This document shows positions 33,498-45,427 of a stretch of 64,000 nt of DNA, in pieces. A program made the position numbers and the translations under genes. The stretch is from Drechslerella dactyloides (Eukaryota > Ascomycota > Orbiliomycetes > Orbiliales > Orbiliaceae): contig JAGTWJ010000003.1 in NCBI GenBank assembly GCA_020064725.1, positions 1,612,001 to 1,676,000 of the forward strand, written 5' to 3'. The notes below the pieces were generated by a model. The model was not told where the DNA came from. It saw only the letters and a list, made by a program, of their open reading frames with translations, and did not search any database. The stretch's first letter is position 1; each line of letters begins with the position of its first letter.

Positions 33498-34898
33498 CTT
33501 GAACCTTTATCGCCCCAGCGGATGGACTACTAGCAAAAAACTTGGCTGACAGTATATATTCGTAGTTGATAAGAAACTATAACCCCGATGTGTTTCTTAT
33601 AACGTTTCCCTAAGCTTGACGGAGGGTAATACAGACAGTCGAGGGGTTTCCGGGAGGAATTAATTCGGGAATACTTCCAGAGTTTTTGAGAATTATCGCG
33701 CGCGATCGCATCGTTTAAGCTGGCAATGAAAGTGGGGCATACTGGCAAATTTCAGGCATCAAATGCACTGATTGGCTGATCGAAATTAGCGCGAGACTTG
33801 GTGAAGAGAAATCGATGGGCTTGGCTTGTGAGACCAGTACTGCAGTTCTGCTGAATTCAGCTGAAATCTATAACATCTAACAGATACTTGTGATAGCTCT
33901 TCATAACTACCTCTCAATTTGAACGAATCGGGTTGACGTTATTTGAAGTTCTATAGGTTAACACCCAGGTACCTGTTCACTAGCATTCTTACCCAAGGGG
34001 CTTTTGATTGTTTATCCTGACTTCTTCAACCTGATTTACATCTCAATATGGTGGTTCGCTGCAGCCTGGCGTGGTATACCGGTAGCGATGCACTGTGACA
34101 GTCCCTCGACTACGAGGCCTGCGAGACGACGAGGCATATTAAGTCGACTTAACTTGTTACCGGTTAGCGGCCGAGGCTAGCTTGAACAGGAAACCCAAAT
34201 GCTTGTCGAAACTACGAGCTACATTGCTCGGGGAATCGGCTACACAGCACACGTACTGTAGATTTGGGGACAATAGGGCTATAACCTGCTCATTTAGATA
34301 GGCTAATATCTACGACCACAGAACGAGGAAAATTGGGTATCCCGTCCGCTCTGCCTTACACAAGCCTCGTATCGGTCAAGTAGTAGTGTCATCGGTGACG
34401 GGACACGAATTCTGACTGTTGTAGATTAAGTAATTTTTATATTTTTTTGTCTCCTTTTGGAATTTGACCTCTTTGGCAGCATTTTTGATCACCTTTGCAT
34501 GTATTGGGAGATATAACTAGAGCGACAAGGCTATGATGCTTCAAGCAAGGAGGTCAAAATCGTGTGTCATTACATTTTACAGCAGAAACATCTTTGAGCA
34601 ACCTCATCTGTATCACGAATTTGAATTTTCTTGAATTTTCCGAGCAGAGTAACAAGTAGCCTGGAACTAGAGTGGCGCAGCGCGCAGCTGCATTGGATAC
34701 GCGTAAAATTTGCAGCCCACAAGAAAAATCTCGACAAACAAAGATACTATATCCGCAAACGCCGAGATCGCGATCCTAAACCCCGAGTCGGCATCATTTC
34801 GTATAAATTCTTCAGTGAATACTAAGACCAGCGGCAAACCGCGACTTTGAAGCAACAAAATAGAAGTTTGAAAGATCAAATATTGCAGAACGCATGCG
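33498..34898. other. Gene-poor divergent intergenic region
   Basis: 1.4 kb between divergent double-BTB and AIM32 genes. A/T-rich, with T runs near 34436-34450. No open frame has family features. I see nothing coding. Confidence 0.6.
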
Positions 34899-36193
34899 AT
34901 GAGTCTATTCTCTCGCAATATCGCGAACCGCTTGACGAACCCTCGCGCCCTTGCACAATCGGCCCGATCCCTCTCTTGCAGCTATCACAGCCCGCGCTCG
35001 ACGCAGCAGCTTCACATTCCAACACGCAACGCAGCCCGGTGCCTCAGTTCTAGTCTCGGTGTTAGATCAGGTGGTACGCAGCCGCTGGTCCCGGCAACGG
35101 AAGCCTGCCATTGTGCACCCGAAGCATGGGACCCCGAGCATGACACTCTCGACATCGAGCGAGATAAGCCGATTGCAGGCGTCATTACACGGCATTATCG
35201 ACATGTCCTGATACACACTGGCACGACGGATTGGCCGAAGCGGATCGAGAATGATCCTGACTCTGTGGCTGCAAAGTTGAAGGCTTTGATATCTGGCGGA
35301 AGTCATTTTGCAGATGTACGATATATCAATGAACTCTTCAAAATCCAAATGATTTCTACACAATCTTATTCTGATATTTTCCGGCGCGCGTGTTACTGGA
35401 TAGCCACTTTACCCCGTTCTCGTCACGAACTCGTCATGGCCAGTGCCATCGACGGCCGATCCAAATGAACATGAGACGGCGACCATATCATTATTCCCGG
35501 AGGCACTCGAAGTCTCCGCGATCCCGAATTCGACAGAAGGCCTACGGCCCTTCGTGACCTCCTTCCTCCTTCACCCATCGAGCGACCACCACGCGCCACG
35601 CGAAGCTGACACGCCATTTGCAAAATTTACCATTCGCAAGATCACAAAGCCAGTGATCCTAACATGCTCGCACGGAAGTCGTGATATTCGCTGCGGCACT
35701 CTCGGACCAGCCATTATAAACGCGTTTGCCGAAGCGCTCGCGAAACAAAGCTCGGACGACAAAATCGATGCAATCTTGGGAGAAATTTCCCATATCGGCG
35801 GACACAAACTTGCAGGAAACGTTATCATCCACATTCCCGGAGAGCACAAACTTGCTAAAATTATAAATGAGGCGCCTGTAGCACCCTCTCCGTTGATGTT
35901 TTCGTCTGAGGATTCTGAGGTTAAAGAAGAGCCAGTGCCCGGTAGAAGTGTCGCGATATGGTATGGACGGGTGCTGCCAGGCCACGTAGGTACGTAGTAC
36001 GCACGCAGTCCTAATCTAGATGCGTGGAAGAAAAAGGCGTTTTTATGAACTCAAAACTAATGTGTCGCGGGGTGTAGAGGGCATTTTGGATACGACGATA
36101 CGGAATGGAAAAGTTGTCAAGGAGCTGTTGAGAGGGATAGCCAACTCGAACGGTGATCTAATAGACTTGAAGGCCGCGGGACTCCGCAGCTGA
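34899..36193 (+). CDS. AIM32: AIM32-like thioredoxin-fold [2Fe-2S] protein
   Basis: Aim32 is a mitochondrial thioredoxin-like [2Fe-2S] protein linked to redox control of protein import. Three exons (34899-35315, 35404-35989, 36078-36193) give 372 residues. The N-terminus is Arg/Ser-rich without acidic residues for about 60 positions, fitting a mitochondrial presequence. The cluster ligands are visible: C227 and C236 in CSHGSRDIRC (C-x8-C) and H269/H273 in HIGGH (H-x3-H), the same spacing as in yeast Aim32. The second intron (35990-36077) restores RVLPGHVEGILDTTI at the C-terminus. Start at 34899 is the first in-frame ATG with a presequence behind it. Confidence 0.9.
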
Positions 36194-36634
36194 TGAAAGA
36201 TAGGTAGCACCCACCCTGTCTTCGCCTCGAAACTGTATATATAAATGTAGATATAACGTTCACGGGTACCTCCTTCAATGAGTAGAGAACATATACATCC
36301 TCACCGAAGTGCCGCATCTATTGACATTATACTGCCCTGTTGGTGCTAACATTTGTATCCATCTCCATGGCCATAGGTGTGACAACGCCTTCTAATGTTG
36401 CATTTTTGGGAGCCAGAATAACGAGACAGTTTTCAGGATTGAGTGGAATTGGAAGAGGCGATATTCTGGCCAGAGCGCTTCACTCAAACGTTGCCAGTCT
36501 TGATGAATGGAAACGTAACGCTCAACGGAATAGCTTACACACGCTCAAGAAATATTTTGAAGGATGCCCTACCATCATCTCATCTCCACAAAACACAAAA
36601 CACTCACCGTGAACATCTCAACGGTCATATCACC
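36194..36634. other. Intergenic, promoter of the next orphan
   Basis: 441 bases. Open frames that run into the next gene (36340-36612, 36443 onwards) are not conserved and are more likely leader sequence. No separate gene seen. Confidence 0.5.
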
Positions 36635-38158
36635 ATGGACAATCAAGGAGCCCCGGGCCTCACGGAAGCCCCAATGCCATTCTTCTATCACGTCCCTGGC
36701 ATCTTCCCTGAGGCCGAAAAGGAGGCACCGGCTCGTAAACCCGCCAGAACCAGACCGAAGAAGTCCTCAAGGGGTTCGAAGACACAGGCCCAAAATACTA
36801 AAATCGCAGATCCAATGCCATCACAAACGACTACACCTGACGACTCTATCCTGGAAGCGGATACTAGCACTGAGTTGACTTCGCCATCATCCTCACTAAT
36901 TGAGTCTTCTGCGACGAAAAGGCTCCAGAATGGACAGGGATCTGACTGGTACGACCCGGAAGTTTGGCCGCGTGAGAAGGTCGTCGAGCAGGAGAACCTA
37001 GCCGCCAAGTTGATCGTAAGTCATAGCATTATACATCTCCCACCATCCTATTAGCATATGAAGGACGCACGTATCAGTTTAGGAGTCTTACATGGTACCC
37101 TTGGAAATGCACAGGGAGACCCGGATAGCATCAAGGCCACGCTTGAGTACTACTGCGCTCACGACCTCCAGTACCATACCAAATGGGTCCGCATCCTAGC
37201 AGACCACATCCTTCTTCTCGCCGAGTCGAAAAACCGAGACCTTAACCATGCCGTCGCATACCAAGTATCTCAGCAGAAGGCCTCCAACTATCGTCAACAA
37301 CTAGAGGTGAGTTGTCTATCACTACGACTAGCCCTCCGGACTAAGATCAGCGCTGGATGCCATGACACTAATGGAAGAGGTATATGCAGGCTTCTATCAT
37401 TGCAAGCGAATCGAAGCGACCCCGCAAGGAAGACAGCGTCCCAAAAGGTAGCCTCCGTGGTAAAAGAAAGATCCGAAGAACCGACAAGGCATCGCTGTCC
37501 AAAGGCACTCACCCGCTCAGCGTGCCGGTGCCGGTGCCGGTGCGCACACCTCTTCCGAAGCTCCTCCCGAAGGATGACGATGATGGGAACTTTAAGCTCA
37601 TCGGACCCGACGACTTTATCAAGACGCTTCAGATACCGAAGAAGAACGAGGCGGTTTACCTTGGACATTTCCGACAACTGCGTGATGATATTTACCAAAG
37701 TAAGAAACTGAAATTTGATCCGAATACCGGATGAGTAGTCCTGTCGTTTCCAAAAAAAAGTGTTAAATGCTAACGTTTTGTGTGCATTATCAGGTCTCCG
37801 AAACCCCAAAATCCCGTACGATACGCTATTCTTTCTGCGCAAGATCAAAAGTCAAAACCACGGTGCAAAGGGAGAGATTCCCACCGCTAGCCCCTCGAAG
37901 ATCCCTACTGCTAGACCCTTAAAGACTCCCACTGCTGGCTCCTCGAAGACTCTTATTGCTAGCCCTTCGGAGATCCTCGACGTTGGTCCCTCGCAGATGC
38001 CAATGATGGCTCTTGATCCAGTGCCAGAGATACCGACCTGTGCCCAGCCTGAAGTAGACCAAGTGGTTGCATGTGAATGCGACGAAATGGATGTCGATGA
38101 GACTCAGGCATTGATACCTGAGACGTACAATGAAAATGGTCGGTGCGCCATACAATAG
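36635..38158 (+). CDS. Hypothetical protein with C-terminal Ser/Pro/Thr repeats
   Basis: I do not recognise a family. Four exons (36635-37015, 37055-37306, 37390-37699, 37794-38158) join in phase to 435 residues; the first intron is only 39 bases. Residues 1-105 are disordered with basic patches (RKPARTRPKKSSRGSK). Residues about 106-211 are mixed helical (DPDSIKATLEYYCAHDLQYHT, then ILADHILLLAESKNRDLNHA) and may be the folded core. Then follow two more basic stretches (KRPRKED, LRGKRKIRRT), which may be nuclear localisation signals, a PVPVPV run, and a second helical segment (DFIKTLQIPKKNEAVYLGHF). The last exon carries about five degenerate units of the type IPTASPSK. Third-position G/C preference is weaker than in the core genes. 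Splice signals are clear; the function is unknown. Confidence 0.75.
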
Positions 38159-38667
38159 CTGATTGACCGTGGCTGCTTGAATATATATATATACCGTTGA
38201 TCGATGCTTGCATGCCCGTATATACGCGACTGGCGAAACCTCCCCAATTCGATAGTAGCTTTTTTCATTCTCTCTTACTTCTTATAACACATCACTAGCC
38301 TTACCCCCTGGAGAATTACCTAGCAATACATTAACGCTTCTCTAAAAATATGGAAGGAACGGTGTTAAGGATCGCAGGCGTCATTAGTTACAAACAGGAC
38401 AAATCGAAATCTCATTATCAATGCTTCATTCCACCTTCAAGATAAGGTAGCAATAAGAGACGCTCTAACCCCTCATGAGCAAAGTCCGCTGCAGTGAATA
38501 AGTTTAGCATACACAATTAACGAAATACCTAGGCAAGAACGAAATCCTGTGCGAAGTGAATATGGACAGTAGCACAGGCGTAAAGGAAATGCTGAACAAT
38601 TTACACAAATCACCACGGGAGAACTGCACCGGAAACTCCGCCCACCCACATTAGCTTCACCCTCTAA
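38159..38667. other. Intergenic between convergent genes
   Basis: 509 bases of 3' flanks, with a (TA) run near 38182-38193. No gene seen. Confidence 0.65.
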
Positions 38668-39921
38668 CTAAATCGCCTCCTTGAGCCGCTCCGCCCAATT
38701 TGGATAGCCATTATTCCTCGACGCGGTCAACGTCAGCGACTTGCGTAGCGCCTCCATCGAATCCCTCGGAACCCCCAGATTGATCAACTTTTTCCCAAGC
38801 GAGGCGGCGCCGCACGCATAGACATATTGCAACGGGGTCCATTTATTCTTGTCCCTGAGATTCGTGGAAGCGCCCGATTCGATCAAAAAGTCGATGACCT
38901 GGTTGAGTGCGGTCATCTGGGTCTCGCGGACCGGGTAGAAAACTGGCACGCTGTGGAAGCCATTGTACACGCTCATCATCGGGTCCAGATTCGCGCCTGC
39001 CTGCACGAGCAGCTTGACGGCCTTAATGTTCCCAGAGCCGGCAGCGAAATGCAACGCCGTGAAGCCCAGCGGCGTGGCGAAGTTTGGATTCGCACCCGCG
39101 TTCAGCAACAGGCGAATGATGTCTTCGTTGCCCAGCCATGCCGATGATTCGCCCAGTGGTGCGGTACGCTCGGAGCCGGCTTCGCGGTCGACGGCTGAGC
39201 CTTCGTGCAGCATGATGGCCACCAGCTCGGTCTTGCCTAGACCGCAGAAGATGTCGAGGGCGCTGCGGCCCTGCGAGACCTCCGCGAGAAGCTTGCCGTT
39301 CGGATAGGCGAGGTTGCTCTTGAGGGCGTCGCGGGTCTTGGTGGACGACAGCTTCCAGTTGTTGTCGAATGCGTCAATGTAAGGGCCCATGTATTTCATG
39401 CCGATGCTCATAGCATGGGCACGGGAGCGGGCGGCTTTCATTTTCGCGAGCGTGTCTTTGAGACGTTGCCCTTCTTGGGTGCCTCCAATCATGACGCATG
39501 GTGTCGACAGGCAGAAGTTGCATTGCGTGTATGCTTGTCCGTAGCCCTGGGCAGTTCTGTTTGGGTTCTGCTGGTCGAGGCTCGCCCCGGATCGGCCCTT
39601 GTCCTCATAGTCGGGCGGGAGGCTGTTGATATCGCTGGTGGAGGTGTCATCGGAGCGTGGATGGTGGAAAGTGTAAAAGTCGCCAGCGTCGACGTTCTCA
39701 TGAGAGACGTGCTTTGTATCGACGGAAAGGGTTTCGAAGTCCCTGAGGGCCGAAGAGACGTCTGCGGAGTTCTCGCCGACAACCGCGCTGCTGGGAGGTG
39801 GGCCCCGACGTACGTTCTCAGGCGAGCGAGGGGCTGCGACGGACCTAGCTGGGGGGACGGGGATGCTGGGCAGGACGTTCTCGCCTCTGCTCTGGCCTTT
39901 GTCGCGCTTGCGGGAAAACAT
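38668..39921 (-). CDS. Ankyrin repeat protein
   Basis: A single-exon protein of 417 residues. The N-terminal 135 residues are disordered and Ser/Pro-rich. A short Cys motif follows (CNFCLSTPC), then about five ankyrin repeats in the C-terminal half: GRSALDIFCGLGKTELVAIML, SAWLGNEDIIRLLLNAGANP, GFTALHFAAGSGNIKAVKLL, a divergent unit with VIDFLIESGAST, and KWTPLQYVYACGAASLGKKL. Such proteins are interaction scaffolds; no catalytic domain is seen, and no specific role can be named. No signal peptide or membrane segment. Divergent from the next gene with 445 bases between the starts. Confidence 0.88.
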   Translation of the reverse strand: MFSRKRDKGQSRGENVLPSIPVPPARSVAAPRSPENVRRGPPPSSAVVGENSADVSSALRDFETLSVDTKHVSHENVDAGDFYTFHHPRSDDTSTSDINSLPPDYEDKGRSGASLDQQNPNRTAQGYGQAYTQCNFCLSTPCVMIGGTQEGQRLKDTLAKMKAARSRAHAMSIGMKYMGPYIDAFDNNWKLSSTKTRDALKSNLAYPNGKLLAEVSQGRSALDIFCGLGKTELVAIMLHEGSAVDREAGSERTAPLGESSAWLGNEDIIRLLLNAGANPNFATPLGFTALHFAAGSGNIKAVKLLVQAGANLDPMMSVYNGFHSVPVFYPVRETQMTALNQVIDFLIESGASTNLRDKNKWTPLQYVYACGAASLGKKLINLGVPRDSMEALRKSLTLTASRNNGYPNWAERLKEAI

Positions 39922-40366
39922 GGCGGCCAGCTGTGGGAAGTGTAGATGTGATTACAATCTGACGTTTCAGCGATGGATTGATTCTGGCGATTGAGGAGAG
40001 GTTGAACGTTATTGATGGGGTAATTGCTGGAGACCTGGTTTGGAATCCCGCAGCTTGCAGTGGAGCCTCCCCTTCTCCCGGGATTCTCAGCCTCGTCTTG
40101 TTGCATTTTGAGCTGTGTTGCCGGGCACGGGGCGCCGACTGCTGCGGCCGCCGAAGCTCTCACGATGCAGCAGAACACCAGTCACAAATACACTTCTTGA
40201 TCACAACTATTTATTTTTTTTTCCTTCATTGCTATTACATCTTCCCCGCTTCACCGTTCCTTACCTCCTCATACCGCTGTTCCTTACCTCATCCCATCAC
40301 TCTTGGAATATCTCATCTCATCAATCAGCTTCCCTCCCGCTATCACCACACGTACCACGGCTCAAG
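39922..40366. promoter_or_regulatory. Shared upstream region of ankyrin gene and 225-aa orphan
   Basis: 445 bases between divergent starts. The half near the orphan is pyrimidine-rich on the + strand (40205-40360), as in many fungal leaders. No gene seen. Confidence 0.5.
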
Positions 40367-41380
40367 ATGTCGGCCGCTTCTCCCCTAGCTACCATCAAAG
40401 CCCGCAAGAAGCGTAATGTCGCTATCTTCGTAAGTCAAGCTTTCTTCTATCATCCAAAGCCTTCCATCACCTCAACGGATGATACATCGCTATCAACCAG
40501 TCACAAACCTCCAGCTGACGCACAGGACAGGCGGCCCATCAGGTCATCAAAAAATCGCAGTACCACGAGGACCCAAAGCGCTGGCACTGGGCTCTTCTCG
40601 ACAACATTGCAGAGAACTGCAGCCTTCCCGATGCTAATTCTCCAGAGTTCCTCGAGGGTCTCACGCGAGCTTGCGACCTCGCTGGCGCAGTTTGGGTAAG
40701 TTCTTGAATATTAATTGTCAAATAAGACTCATGCGTACACACAAAGAGCAATGATAAAACACCCCATAGACTCAAATTTCGATGAATCGGATATTAAATG
40801 ATCGGTGCTAACGTGTCGTACGTGATCATTTAGGCAAAGTACTATGCCCCACGAGGTACCAAGCGCAAGACCCCAGACGACGCGGAGAAAGGTTCAGCTG
40901 TAAGTTACCAGCGAAGTACCCATTCGTATCCTTCATCATCTCGGCATGTGCAATTTACACTGCCATGATACCGATGCTAATTATACCATCGAGCAGACCG
41001 ACAACCCCACCCTCGCCCAGATGGCCGCCGTTGGTCTCTCCTTCAAACTTGATTGGAACAGCATGAATAACGGCGTAACTGTCTACCGCGACCTCGACCT
41101 CGCCGAGGACTCCGCCGTCGACAAGCCCGATGACGAGAAGCAAAACATCGTCCTCGCCGACGTCGATAACGACAAGGTCGACTTCAAGAAGGAGGGCGAG
41201 AACGCGCCTGCTCCTCTCCCTGACATCCACATTGACGCCGACGGCAACGAATATGTTGAAGAGTTGAACCTCAAGGAGAACGAACGCTTGATTGCAAAGC
41301 CTTCCAGCGTCCGTGCCAAGTTTATCGAGCGCATTATGATGTCGCTCGAGCCACAGACGAATGCTGGAGAGTCTGCTTGA
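40367..41380 (+). CDS. Hypothetical protein, 225 residues
   Basis: I do not recognise a family. Four exons (40367-40429, 40531-40695, 40834-40899, 40997-41380) join in phase, each with GTAAGT-type donors and upstream branch-like TGCTAA sequences before two acceptors. The first 21 residues are basic (KARKKRN). Residues 22-80 look helical with Trp/His (KRWHWALLDNIAEN, DLAGAVWAKYY). The rest is acidic, with DIHIDADGNEYVEELNLKENE near the end. There is no signal peptide or membrane segment. It ends convergently with GYP7. Codon use is strongly G/C-ending in the last exon. Splicing is well supported; the function is open. Confidence 0.8.
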
Positions 41381-42069
41381 GCGTACCTTGGGAGATTTTC
41401 GCTCTTCTTCTGTCTCCTTTCTTTTACTTTGTGGAGTAATGTGTACCTGCATGTTTTATGATTGCAATGGTCCGTACCTGTTTTTGAAATGTCTGGCATG
41501 TCTGCCGCGGGTGCTGTACGCTATATGGTTGTCTTTCATTGTTGTCGGGATATTTTTCTTATTCTCCGTTCATGGGTACCCATACTTTTCTTATACAACT
41601 CTGCACGGGTTTACTCTGCATGTACAAGGAATAGTGCCTCCCGGAAAATTCTCACATAGTCTCTTCCACCCCGTTCGAATTCCTCTGTCTTCCTTCCACG
41701 GTTCTGCCGTCATGTGTTATATTCGCTACGTCCGTGTTGCGTATCTTCCGCCTCGATAACCTCGAATGTATTCACCAATGTATAGCCTAGGAGACAAGAT
41801 GCCGTCATACGTACGGTTATAGAAATAGTGGAGAACCAAAATGAACAAGATGATTCCAAAATTTAATAACCCAGATCCCCACGTTCATTGATACTATATA
41901 CTATATCATCACCGCATGCCCTAGCTGAAACGCCAAAACCCAGCATGATACCAAAATACAAACGAAAGACAACTCACTACCCGAAGAAAAGGACCGTCCC
42001 ATCCGTATACCGACAACCGGAAAGCATCTATCCGATGAATGCGATGAATTTCAATAGTCTTTCACCCGC
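41381..42069. other. Intergenic between convergent genes
   Basis: 689 bases of 3' flanks, T-rich in the first half. Small open frames show no features. I see no gene. Confidence 0.6.
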
Positions 42070-44688
42070 CTAACCCCTCGCAGGTGCCTTGCCCTTCCCG
42101 CTGGTGGCGTCCTCCGTACCCTCTCCCGTCTCTTTCTTCTCAACCCTCACGATGTCCCGACTAAGTAGTCCTCTCAACGGCTCTGTGATCTCCGGACCAT
42201 CTACCGCCTTTCCTTTCCCAGCGGCGGACGAACTTGGCGCATTCGAGCTTTCGCTGCGGCGGTGCGTCAGTTTGACCATCGGCGTCGCGGTGCCGGGGCT
42301 CGGAAATCCGTGTTTCCGATCGGACGCCTCGACCGTCCGCTGGAACTTGTAGAACAGGGCCTCCGCGCGGATCAGCGTAGAATTCAGCTCGATCGTGCCG
42401 GACAGCTCGTTAATATACTTGAGCACCTCGTCGAAATGCTCCAAATCTAGCATATCTTCATTAGCGCATGTATAACCCAGGGGTAATCTTCCGGGCGGAT
42501 GGTACTCACGGTCCATAATGACGGCCCGATGCCTCTCCAGTATCGCCAGCGCGATGAACAGGTGGAACTGCCCACTCAGGTAGTTCGTCCACATGCCCTC
42601 CCACAGCCTCAGCACGTCACTCCACTCGAACTCCCGCTTATACCACACCAGTATCATCCGGAAGAAGAAGAAGAAATTCGTGCTCTCCGCCTTCTCCAGA
42701 TGCTTCCATAGCAAGGGGTCCATGAGCATGACCAGCTGGTCCAGCGCGACGAGCTGCGCACGCATGCCCGTTTGGTCGCGCAGGAAGTTCCGCTCCATCC
42801 GCTCCATAAAGCCCACGAAGGCCCAGAACGCCATCGCGTCGTCCTGAAAGACGGCGTAGATGGGAGCTAGCAGGTCCGACATGCCCTGCACGTAGCCGAG
42901 CGTCGTGTTGTATTCGTTGTAGGTGAGCAGCATGTCCTTCATCTGCTCGAGGTGCACGTTGGTCCCGATGGTCGAGAATTGGGAGTCCGGATCCGGGTGC
43001 GGGGTGTCCTCGCCGGCGAAGATGGGGATGTTGCGGTCGGTGCGGTGCACGTCCTTTTCTGCAACGTCCGTTCACGTTATTAGCATCGCTGTCTCGATGA
43101 GTTCAAATGGCTGGCTAGGTCTATTACCTATTCGGTTCTTCTGGTCTCGCCAGTACTCGCCGGCTTCACCTTGTCCCTCTCTCCGGGAGACGTCGTCCCA
43201 CCATCTACCCTTGAGTCGGACGTACTCGTCTCTTCGGCTGTTCATCAGCGCTACTCGTTCGTCCTTCGTGCTGTCCCACGGGTAGACTTCGAGGAGGAAT
43301 GGCCAGGCTTCCTTTCGAACAGCCTGGTCGCAGCCGCCGTGGAATACCCGCTCCTTGACCTCGTCGACTGTGATCTCTAGTCTGCCAGTTGACTTGTTGA
43401 ACCACGACTCCCACTCCTTCATCTCGACGGGCCGCCTCCGATCCGAGTCGACCTTGAGGTTTCCCGCCTCGATATCCAGGATCTCAAACTCGCCTACAGC
43501 GCTGTCCTCCATCTCCATCATATCCTCTCGCTTCCAGACGATCTGGGCGCGCTCCTTCTCACTCTGCTCGGCAATGCCCATTGCCCACCTAGCCAAGTAC
43601 AGCCTGGCAGAATCGAAGTCATCCTGCAAATTGATAACGTCCGGGTTCCTCAGCAGCCTTCGGACCTGCGGTGGAAGGTTCGGGTTATCGAGCAGGTTGC
43701 TGGCCGTCTGTCGGGAGAACTGTGTGACTCTCGCAAACCGCTCGAGCAGCGTCCACCTCGCCGATTTGAACGCCTTGGCCAAAGGATCCATCACCGCCGC
43801 CACGCCGTTGTTACTCGAGCTGCCCTCTTCGGCATTCCTCTTGGCAGCCATAGCATCGATCACTGGCTTCTGGCCGAATGAGAGTAGATCGTCCTTGCTC
43901 GGGTTGATCAGGTACACCGTCTTCTCAACCTCGCTCCTTTCCACTCTCACGAACCGCTTCAGCCAACGGAGCACCTCATCGCCGCCCCAGAACACCTGCC
44001 CACTTTCATCAAAGGGGTCGAAATTCTCCCTGGCTCGCGCCTTCGACTGCGCTATCGTCGATGCGCACTCCGAGTCGTGGAAGAAAAGCGCGGGGAACGA
44101 GTCGCCACCGCGACTATTGATCACGATCGAGCCCCACCACCACCCCAGCGACGGCGGCCGTACCAGCAGCGAGTATATCTGCGAAACCGGCACGGAGAAC
44201 GAATACGATCCCAGCGGCGAGCTGCCACTCGCTATCGGTACGGGCGGGACGAGGTACGTTTGTTTCGGCGGAGCAGAGGTATCGAGCAGGTCGACCTTGA
44301 CGTAGGTGTCGTACGCGGAGCCGAGCGCCGATTCCGGCAGCCAGGCGAGGAGGAGGTGTGCTGGGTCGACGGTGCCAGCGGGGGCGGAGCTGGTGTTTTC
44401 CGACGGCGGAGGCTTCTGTTGGATCAAGGCTATGAAGCCAGGGATGTTGTCCTTCGCGGACGGCGTCGGGTGTACGTAGACCTGGACAAAGAGAATCGGA
44501 GGTTAACAGCCCATAATTCTAGCAGAGGAGACCAGAGATCTGTAGAGACGCACCTTGCTTTTCGTATATAGCAGCTTTACACCACGGCCGGTGGATGTGT
44601 GCGTGATTGTGCTGTAGTCTTCGTCGTCATCGGACAGGTCGTAGTACGAGGCGGTGGGGGACGCCGGCGGGGTGAATTCTTCCGGCAT
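42070..44688 (-). CDS. GYP7: Rab GTPase-activating protein GYP7 (TBC domain)
   Basis: Gyp7 stimulates GTP hydrolysis by the vacuolar Rab Ypt7 and so limits vacuole fusion. Four exons (44554-44688, 43128-44481, 42510-43058, 42070-42446) give 804 residues (yeast 746). The N-terminal part, with VKLLYTKSKVYVHPTPSAKD across intron 1, is the lipid-binding-like domain of this family. The TBC domain runs from about 400: GGCDQAVRKEAWPFLLEVYPW, the arginine finger in IEKDVHRTDRNIPIF (about 496-510, across intron 2), and the glutamine finger in GYVQGMSDLLAP. Intron 3 restores VIMDHLEHFDEVLKYINEL. The C-terminus is disordered and Lys/Gly-rich. Confidence 0.94.
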
Positions 44689-45427
44689 CGTGACGGGAGT
44701 ATAGTAAAGTAGCGATCGTACGGGGCCGAGCAGTCTTCCGGATATTGACTTGTTCTATCTGACGCCCGATATCAACTCGAGGAAGGTTCTAGCGGGAGGA
44801 AGAGCCGCGATGCGATGAGATGGGATGAGCGGGATGTCGGGATTTCGATCGGGCCGAGGAGGGGCTGCAACGCGGGGTCCACCGAAGGCTATTGGCGGGC
44901 CTTTCCGCCAGTGCAGATGCGTATTACTACTACTTATAAGAGAAGGAGATATATATTCTACTGGTACAGAGAGAAGAATCGAGGCCCACGAAGCCCAGAG
45001 TCCAAGGGCGTATAGATATACACGGCGCCGGGTGGCCAGGCGTGGAGATGCCGCTTAGCGCGGTGGCTCAGAACGGCCGCTTGCGTACGTCAGCTGCGCC
45101 GGCCGGTGGCACCGGGCCAGCATGACGCAGCCCATCACGACAGGGAAGAATGCAAGTTGTAGGTAGGTCTTCAAATTCGGCGTCGGCGCTCACCACTGCA
45201 TACGTCTGCTTCACAGCTAAGTATGGGAGATGCGTAAATCATGTTCTGCTGCCTGATTCCGAGACCGCATCGATTGCGTGGAACGGAGGCCAGATATAAC
45301 GCCACTTGGAGCATGCTTTTCGGGTGCATAATGCACAGTGTATGGGCGCATTCGGTGTAAGATGTATGTATAAAACAGACCGCAGAAATATAAATATCGT
45401 ACAGGAGACGCCGCGTGGAGGAGTCGG
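44689..45427. other. Intergenic, GYP7 promoter and MAK16 3' flank
   Basis: 739 bases. Open frames are short and featureless, including the extension of the MAK16 frame past its splice donor to 45217. I see no gene. Confidence 0.6.
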
